10,663 bases of DNA from CF-161 sp035259145 (GTDB lineage: Bacteria > Chloroflexota > Dormibacteria > Dormibacterales > Dormibacteraceae), in contig DATFWQ010000017.1 of the NCBI GenBank assembly GCA_035259145.1, positions 1 to 10,663 on the forward strand, written 5' to 3'. This document shows positions 6,864 through 10,663 of the stretch, piece by piece. Within the stretch, counting starts at the first letter, position 1. Every line of letters starts with the position of its first letter. The position numbers and the translations under genes were made by a program. A model generated the notes under the pieces. It was given only the letters and a program-made list of their open reading frames with translations, had not been told where the DNA came from and searched no databases.

Positions 6864-7789
6864 CGCTCAGAGGCCCGATCGCGCTGCTCTTCCCTGGCCA
6901 GGGGGTGCAGCGGCCCGGCATGGGCAGGCGGCTCTACGAGCGTTATCCAGCCGCGCGCCGTGTCTTCCATCGCGCCGAGGAGGTACTGCAGATGCCGGTG
7001 CGCCGGCTCTGCTTCGACGGACCGGCCGCCGACTTGAACCGCACTGAGAACATCCAGCCCTGCCTGATGACGGTGTGCTGGGCAGCCTACGAGATCTGGC
7101 GCCAGAGCTACGGCATGGAGCAGGTTCGGGTGATGGCGGGCCATTCACTGGGTGAATTCACCGCCCTTGCGGCCGCTGACGCCGTCTCGTGGCAGACAGC
7201 GCTCTTGCTGGTCAAGGAGCGGGGCCGGATCATGGGCGAGGCGTCCCGGACGCAGCCCGGAGCCATGCTGGCGATCGTGGGCCTGGACGAGCAGCGCGTG
7301 GAGGCTCTCAGGGCACAGGCCTCCGCGCAAGGCCGGCTCTTCACCGCCGGCCGCAATTCAGCCGTGGAGATCGTGCTGTCCGGCGAGGTCTCCGCGGTCG
7401 AGGAAGCACAGAAGCTGGCCATCGAAGCCGGCGCGCGGCGCGCTCTGATTCTGACTGTCCCACTGCCGGCACATTCGCCGCTGATGGAGGGCGCCGGCAG
7501 CGCGTTCCGGTCGGTTCTCGACCGGCTGCCGATAGAGATGCCTAAGTTCCCGATCCTCGCAAATGCGACCGGGCAGGCCGTGGCTTCGCTCAACGACCTT
7601 CGGCAGGAGCTGGCCAACCACCTCCTGCGGCCGGTGGACTGGGCCCGGACAATGGTCTCGCTGAAGGCGATGAAGGTCTCGACCGTCGTCGAGCTGGGAC
7701 CAGGCCGGGTCTTGGCCAGCCTCGCCGCGAAGCATCTGCCTGGCGTGGACACCTGGAACGCGGAAGAGCTCTTTGTGGAGTTCGCGTGA
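6854..7789 (+). CDS. fabD: Malonyl-CoA:ACP transacylase
   Basis: FabD transfers malonyl from CoA to ACP, supplying the extender for FabH and FabF. At 311 residues it is close to the E. coli enzyme. Visible motifs: LLFPGQGVQ with the oxyanion-hole Gln16, the nucleophile Ser98 in GHSLGEF, Arg123 (KERGRIM), which in the family binds the malonyl carboxylate and marks specificity for malonyl over acetyl, and His207 in LPAHSPLM as the catalytic base. ATG 6854 overlaps the end of fabH by 10 nt; GTG 6860, overlapping by 4 nt, is an equally plausible start two codons later. Neither has a clear separate ribosome site, so translation is probably coupled to fabH. The end overlaps fabG by 4 nt. Confidence 0.95.
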   Translation: MGVTLRGPIALLFPGQGVQRPGMGRRLYERYPAARRVFHRAEEVLQMPVRRLCFDGPAADLNRTENIQPCLMTVCWAAYEIWRQSYGMEQVRVMAGHSLGEFTALAAADAVSWQTALLLVKERGRIMGEASRTQPGAMLAIVGLDEQRVEALRAQASAQGRLFTAGRNSAVEIVLSGEVSAVEEAQKLAIEAGARRALILTVPLPAHSPLMEGAGSAFRSVLDRLPIEMPKFPILANATGQAVASLNDLRQELANHLLRPVDWARTMVSLKAMKVSTVVELGPGRVLASLAAKHLPGVDTWNAEELFVEFA

Positions 7790-8511
7790 CCGGCGACCTG
7801 GATGGCCGTACCGCTCTGGTCACCGGGGGTGGCAAGGGGATCGGCCGCGCCGTCTCGAAGGCGCTGGCGTCGATGGGCGCCCGGGTGATCGTGAACTACC
7901 GTTCCGACCTCGAAGCTGCTGAGGAGACGGCGCGCGAGGTCGGCGGCGTGGCTGTGCGCTGCGACGTCTCCGATGGAGCCGCGGTTCAGGCGATGGTCAA
8001 GGAACTGGGACCCGTCGACGTTCTCGTCAACAACGCAGGAGCGGTCCGCGACAACCTGCTGCTGCGGATGAAGCCCGAGGACTGGGACCACGTCATCGAG
8101 ACAGACCTGACGTCGGCCTACCACACGACGCGGGCTGTCATGTCCGGGATGCTGCGGAAGCGCTGGGGCCGGATCGTCAACATGACCTCGGTGGTCGGAA
8201 TAACCGGCAACCCCGGCCAGGCCAACTACGCGGCGGCCAAGGCAGGGCTGATCGGCTTCACCAAGGCGATCGCCAAAGAGATCGGCTCGCGCAACATCAC
8301 GTGCAACGCTGTGGCTCCGGGCTACGTGCGAACCGACCTGACCGAGGGCTCGCTGACTGATGAGATGGTGGCGGAGCTGGTAAAACGGACGCCGTTGCAA
8401 CGCGAGGGAACTTCGGAGGACGTCGCCGCGGCGGTGGCGTTTCTGTGCTCCGCCGGCGCGGCGTTCGTCACCGGTCACGTGCTGGTGGTGGATGGAGGGC
8501 TGTCCGTCTGA
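7786..8511 (+). CDS. fabG: 3-oxoacyl-[acyl-carrier-protein] reductase (SDR family)
   Basis: FabG reduces 3-ketoacyl-ACP to 3-hydroxyacyl-ACP with NADPH. The 241-residue protein is a classical short-chain dehydrogenase: TGGGKGIG (residues 13-20) binds the cofactor, CDVSD (59-63) and NNAG (82-85) follow, and the catalytic residues are Ser135, Tyr148 and Lys152 (YAAAK). The fourth member of the usual tetrad, an Asn (Asn110 in E. coli), is Asp107 here (ETDLTS), at exactly the expected 28-residue distance from the serine. The C-terminus VTGHVLVVDGG is typical. The start is GTG 7786, overlapping the fabD stop (GTGA), with GGAG at 7777-7780 as ribosome site 5 nt upstream. Position between fabD and accD supports a fatty acid role over a generic SDR. 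Confidence 0.94.
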   Translation: MTGDLDGRTALVTGGGKGIGRAVSKALASMGARVIVNYRSDLEAAEETAREVGGVAVRCDVSDGAAVQAMVKELGPVDVLVNNAGAVRDNLLLRMKPEDWDHVIETDLTSAYHTTRAVMSGMLRKRWGRIVNMTSVVGITGNPGQANYAAAKAGLIGFTKAIAKEIGSRNITCNAVAPGYVRTDLTEGSLTDEMVAELVKRTPLQREGTSEDVAAAVAFLCSAGAAFVTGHVLVVDGGLSV

Positions 8512-8528
8512 GCACTCAGGCCGTTGCG

Positions 8529-9332
8529 ATGTACGGCAGCAGGCTGCCGCCCATCGCCCTCACCACAAACTGTCCGAGCTGCGGCGTAGGGCTTGTCCCG
8601 GAGGACCTCCGCGAGCAGGTCTACGTCTGCGCGTGTGGTCATCACTTCCGCATGCACGCGGACGCGTGGATCGCGATGCTGGCAGACCCGGGCACCTGGG
8701 AAGAGAGGTGGGCAGACGTGCGGCCCCACGACCTGCTCGAGTGGAAGGTGCCCAAGCCATACCAGGAGACGATCGAGCAGGCGCGCGAGGAGGGCCTGAA
8801 CGAGGCTGTGCGGATCGGGACCGCCGAGGTGGCGGGGCGATCGATCTGGCTAGCGGTCTTCGACTTTCGGTTCGTGGGCGGTACGCTGTCGATCGTGGCC
8901 GGAGAACGGCTGGCCCGCGGCTTCGAGCAGGCGACAGCGACCCGGACGCCCTATGTGCTGATCGCCGCCACCGGCGGCGCTCGGATGCAGGAGGGTGTGC
9001 TGGCGCTGATGCAGATGGCAAAGGTCAACGGCGCCCTGAGCCGGCTGCATCGAGCAGGCGTGCCCTACTTCTCGGTGCTCACTGACCCCACCTACGGCGG
9101 CACCCCAGCCTCGCTCGCGCTGCAGGGTGACGTCAACATCGCGGAGCCGGGGGCTTCGATCGGGTTCACCGGGCCCCGCATCATCAAGCAGGCGACGTAC
9201 GCGGACCTGCCGCCCGGGTTTCAGAGCGCCGACTTCCAGCTCCGTTGCGGCCAGGTCGACATGGTCGTGCCACGGACAGAGCTGCGCGAGCGGCTGGCTC
9301 ACCTCCTGCGCCTTTACTGCAGAGGGCTGTGA
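8529..9332 (+). CDS. accD: Acetyl-CoA carboxylase carboxyltransferase, beta subunit
   Basis: AccD forms, with AccA, the carboxyltransferase that moves CO2 from carboxybiotin to acetyl-CoA, giving malonyl-CoA. The 267-residue protein starts with the zinc ribbon typical of bacterial AccD, Cys15-Pro-Ser-Cys18, but the second pair is Cys34-Ala-Cys36 (VCACGHHF) where CxxC is usual: one residue appears missing. The crotonase-fold core has GGARMQEG (149-156) and LMQMAKVNGAL, then DPTYGGTPAS and GDVNIAEPGASIGFTGPR, all standard. The end (LPPGFQSADF, then LRERLAHLLRLY) is complete, so the gene is intact though shorter than the E. coli protein (304). ATG 8529 is the only normal start between the fabG stop and the zinc ribbon; it lies 17 nt after fabG, the widest gap in the operon, with a weak ribosome site. 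It overlaps accA by 1 nt. Confidence 0.95.
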   Translation: MYGSRLPPIALTTNCPSCGVGLVPEDLREQVYVCACGHHFRMHADAWIAMLADPGTWEERWADVRPHDLLEWKVPKPYQETIEQAREEGLNEAVRIGTAEVAGRSIWLAVFDFRFVGGTLSIVAGERLARGFEQATATRTPYVLIAATGGARMQEGVLALMQMAKVNGALSRLHRAGVPYFSVLTDPTYGGTPASLALQGDVNIAEPGASIGFTGPRIIKQATYADLPPGFQSADFQLRCGQVDMVVPRTELRERLAHLLRLYCRGL

Positions 9333-10222
9333 TGGCGGCGCAGCGGGACACACTGAGCATCTGGCAGGTGGTCGAGCTGGCACGGCATCGGGACCGGCCG
9401 TACTCACTCGACTACATCAAGCGGCTGGCTCCCGACTTCATCGAGCTGCACGGCGACCGCATATCACACGACGACCCTGCGGTGGTTGCTGGGATCGGCA
9501 CGTGGCACGGTCTCACGACCGTCTTCATCGGCCAGCAGAAGGGGCGCAACCTGGCAGACAGGGTTGCTCGGAACTGGGGGATGATGCACCCCGAGGGCTT
9601 TCGTAAGGCCCTTCGAATGGCCAGGCAGGCTGTCAAGTTCGGCTTCCCGATCATCTCGCTGGTGGACACGCCGGGCGCCTTTCCCGGCGAGTCGGCGGAG
9701 GAGCGAGGCATCTCCTCGGCCATCGGCGCAGCCATCATGGAGTGGTTCGAGATCGCGGTGCCGACGATCGCCGTGGTGATCGGCGAGGGCAGCTCAGGTG
9801 GTGCGCTGGGCATTGCGGTCGCCGACCGGGTGCTCATGCTGGAGAACTCGCTGTACACGGTCGCGTCTCCGGAGGCGGCGGCCTCGATCGTGTGGCGCGA
9901 CAACACGCGCAAGGTGGAGGCGGCCGCCCAGCTGCAGATCACTTCGCGAGACCTTCTGGCGATGGGCGTGGTCGAGGAGGTCGTCGCGGAGCCGGAAGGG
10001 GGCGCCCACGCCGACTACGACGATGCGGCGCGGGCGCTGGACGCCGCGCTGTCGCGGCACATGGAGCCGCTTCTGAGCATGGAGCCGGGTGAGCTGCTCC
10101 AGCACCGCTACGAGCGGTTTCGCTACGTGGACTCCCTGGTCGCGGCCGACCCCCGCTTCGGGCCGAAGGTGGAACCGAAGGTCCAGGTCTCAGCCGAATC
10201 GGGGGACGCGGCTGGCGGCTGA
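9332..10222 (+). CDS. accA: Acetyl-CoA carboxylase carboxyltransferase, alpha subunit
   Basis: AccA is the partner of AccD in the carboxyltransferase and contributes the carboxybiotin side of the active site. The 296-residue protein opens with WQVVELARHRDRPYSLDYI, then ELHGDR, QQKGRNLADRVARNWGMMHPEGFRKALR, DTPGAFPG (112-119), GEGSSGGA (151-158) and LMLENSLYTVASPE, the full run of AccA signatures. It is somewhat shorter than E. coli AccA (319) and lacks much of the N-terminal helical lead; the C-terminal 20 or so residues (PKVEPKVQV region) look disordered. The start is ATG 9332, which shares its A with the accD stop (TGATG); AGAGGG at 9321-9326 is the ribosome site. The 1-nt overlap suits equal production of the two subunits. 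It is the last gene of the operon; accB and accC are absent from the window. Confidence 0.96.
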   Translation: MAAQRDTLSIWQVVELARHRDRPYSLDYIKRLAPDFIELHGDRISHDDPAVVAGIGTWHGLTTVFIGQQKGRNLADRVARNWGMMHPEGFRKALRMARQAVKFGFPIISLVDTPGAFPGESAEERGISSAIGAAIMEWFEIAVPTIAVVIGEGSSGGALGIAVADRVLMLENSLYTVASPEAAASIVWRDNTRKVEAAAQLQITSRDLLAMGVVEEVVAEPEGGAHADYDDAARALDAALSRHMEPLLSMEPGELLQHRYERFRYVDSLVAADPRFGPKVEPKVQVSAESGDAAGG

Positions 10223-10259
10223 GGTTCCGTCAACGCCTCCGCTTCGCATCTGAACGAAC

Positions 10260-10274
10260 GTGCGCAATGCGCAC
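10260..10274. terminator. Short GC hairpin after accA, possible terminator
   Basis: GTGCGC (10260-10265) and GCGCAC (10269-10274) form a 6-bp stem with an AAT loop, 37 nt after the accA stop. No T-tract follows, and a near-perfect palindrome this short could also be a protein-binding site. It is the only compact stem I see close to the operon end. Confidence 0.3.
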
Positions 10275-10389
10275 ATGGCCTGACCACGAACGCAAGTCGG
10301 AGCGATAAGGCGGTCGTTATGCGCGGCGCGTGGACCGCCGAGGTTCAGCCGTGGCAAGGAGGGCCTGACAGCAACCGGTGCCGGGCCAT

Positions 10390-10408
10390 GCCCGAGTCTT
10401 GATCGGGC
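10390..10408. terminator. Short hairpin between the convergent genes, possible terminator for the minus-strand gene
   Basis: GCCCGA (10390-10395) pairs with TCGGGC (10403-10408), with a 7-nt loop. It lies 24 nt beyond the stop of the minus-strand HNH gene. There is no T-tract on either side. As the accA and HNH genes face each other, it could end transcription from either direction. The rest of 10223-10432 shows no gene. Confidence 0.3.
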
Positions 10409-10432
10409 CGCAAACTCATTTGGGGGAATGCC

Positions 10433-10663
10433 TCAGGGCGCTCTGCTCCGCCGGAATCGGTGGTTCTCGGGGTGCAGCCGGGCGTGGTGGACGTCGCACC
10501 TCAGCTCGAGATTGGAGAGGTGGGTCGGTCCGCCGTCTGCCCAGTGCCTGCGATGGTGCGGGGAGCACAGCTCGGGCGGCGTCGTGCAGCCAGGGCTCAG
10601 GCAGTGGCGATCGCGCAGGTTGAGCGCCTTCCGCAGCTGCCTGGGCACCGAGCGCGAGCTGTG
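10433..10663 (-). CDS. HNH endonuclease domain protein, C-terminal part (DUF222/13E12-type)
   Basis: The frame is open to the right edge of the window, so this is the last 76 residues of a longer minus-strand gene that begins outside. It contains a complete zinc-bound HNH module: Cys21 and Cys26 (HCLSPGC), Cys33, the active-site pair His36-His37 in CSPHHRRHWADGG, Asn51 in LSNLELRC, Cys56, and His59-His60 with His64 (DVHHARLH). The lead RSVPRQLRKALNLRDRHC and this HNH arrangement are typical of the C-terminus of actinobacterial DUF222/13E12 repeat proteins, which occur in many copies per genome and are linked to mobile DNA. An internal GTG at 10646-10648 exists, but the upstream residues HSSRS fit the family, so it is probably not the start. 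Function beyond DNA cleavage potential is unknown. Confidence 0.85.
   Translation of the reverse strand, partial: HSSRSVPRQLRKALNLRDRHCLSPGCTTPPELCSPHHRRHWADGGPTHLSNLELRCDVHHARLHPENHRFRRSRAP

Noticed and set aside
7108..8478. A 456-codon minus-strand open frame across fabD and fabG
   Set aside because: It is antisense to two genes with complete catalytic motifs, and its translation shows no domain. It is a GC-bias shadow.
8445..8528. An upstream extension of AccD into the end of fabG
   Set aside because: The added residues are Arg/Gly-rich shadow sequence of fabG; ATG 8529 places the zinc ribbon at the normal distance from the N-terminus.
1..10663. CRISPR array, tRNA, rRNA, insertion sequence, defence or toxin system
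   Set aside because: No regularly spaced direct repeats, cloverleaf-like sequence, transposase motifs or long terminal inverted repeats were seen. The genes present are core lipid synthesis and a known redox enzyme family, so I do not claim a novel system.

Overview
The window is GC-rich and almost fully coding. It holds two complete plus-strand operons, flanked by the end of a gene at each edge. The source looks like a high-GC bacterium, most likely a deep-branching actinomycete. This is inferred from three things: the C-terminal HNH domain at the right edge, of the kind found in actinobacterial DUF222/13E12 proteins; frequent GTG starts and ATGA/GTGA stop-start overlaps; and separate AccD and AccA subunits, where classic Streptomyces/Mycobacterium use fused-type acyl-CoA carboxylase subunits. 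No rRNA, tRNA, marker gene or other taxonomic anchor is present, so this placement is tentative.

Layout. Positions 1-200 carry the C-terminus of a DM13-domain protein, followed by a hairpin that includes its stop codon. Positions 479-4103 are a three-gene operon for a molybdenum hydroxylase of the xanthine oxidase family: a 2x[2Fe-2S] subunit, an FAD subunit and a molybdopterin subunit. The genes are joined by 4-nt overlaps. The FAD subunit has a four-cysteine insertion as in E. coli PaoB, so the closest named relative is the aldehyde oxidoreductase PaoABC. No Tat signal is visible, so this version is probably cytoplasmic. Positions 4104-4317 are non-coding, with a large interrupted inverted repeat and a possible leaderless-type -10 box.

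Positions 4318-10222 form a compact type II fatty acid synthesis operon in the order fabF-acpP-fabH-fabD-fabG-accD-accA. Junctions range from a 10-nt overlap to a 17-nt gap. AccD/AccA are the carboxyltransferase half of acetyl-CoA carboxylase and make malonyl-CoA. FabD moves malonyl to the carrier protein AcpP. FabH makes the first condensation, FabF the later ones, and FabG reduces the 3-keto group. The dehydratase, the enoyl reductase and the biotin carboxylase/BCCP half are not in the window and must be encoded elsewhere.

Positions 10223-10432 are non-coding between convergent genes and hold two short GC hairpins. The minus-strand HNH gene enters from the right edge. I saw no CRISPR array, prophage, insertion sequence, toxin-antitoxin or defence system. 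The window is mainly core and redox metabolism. The points most worth a second look are the PaoB-type iron-sulphur insertion in a complex without a signal peptide, an Asn-to-Asp change in the FabG catalytic tetrad, a CxC (not CxxC) knuckle in the AccD zinc ribbon, the gene order, and the inverted repeat before fabF.
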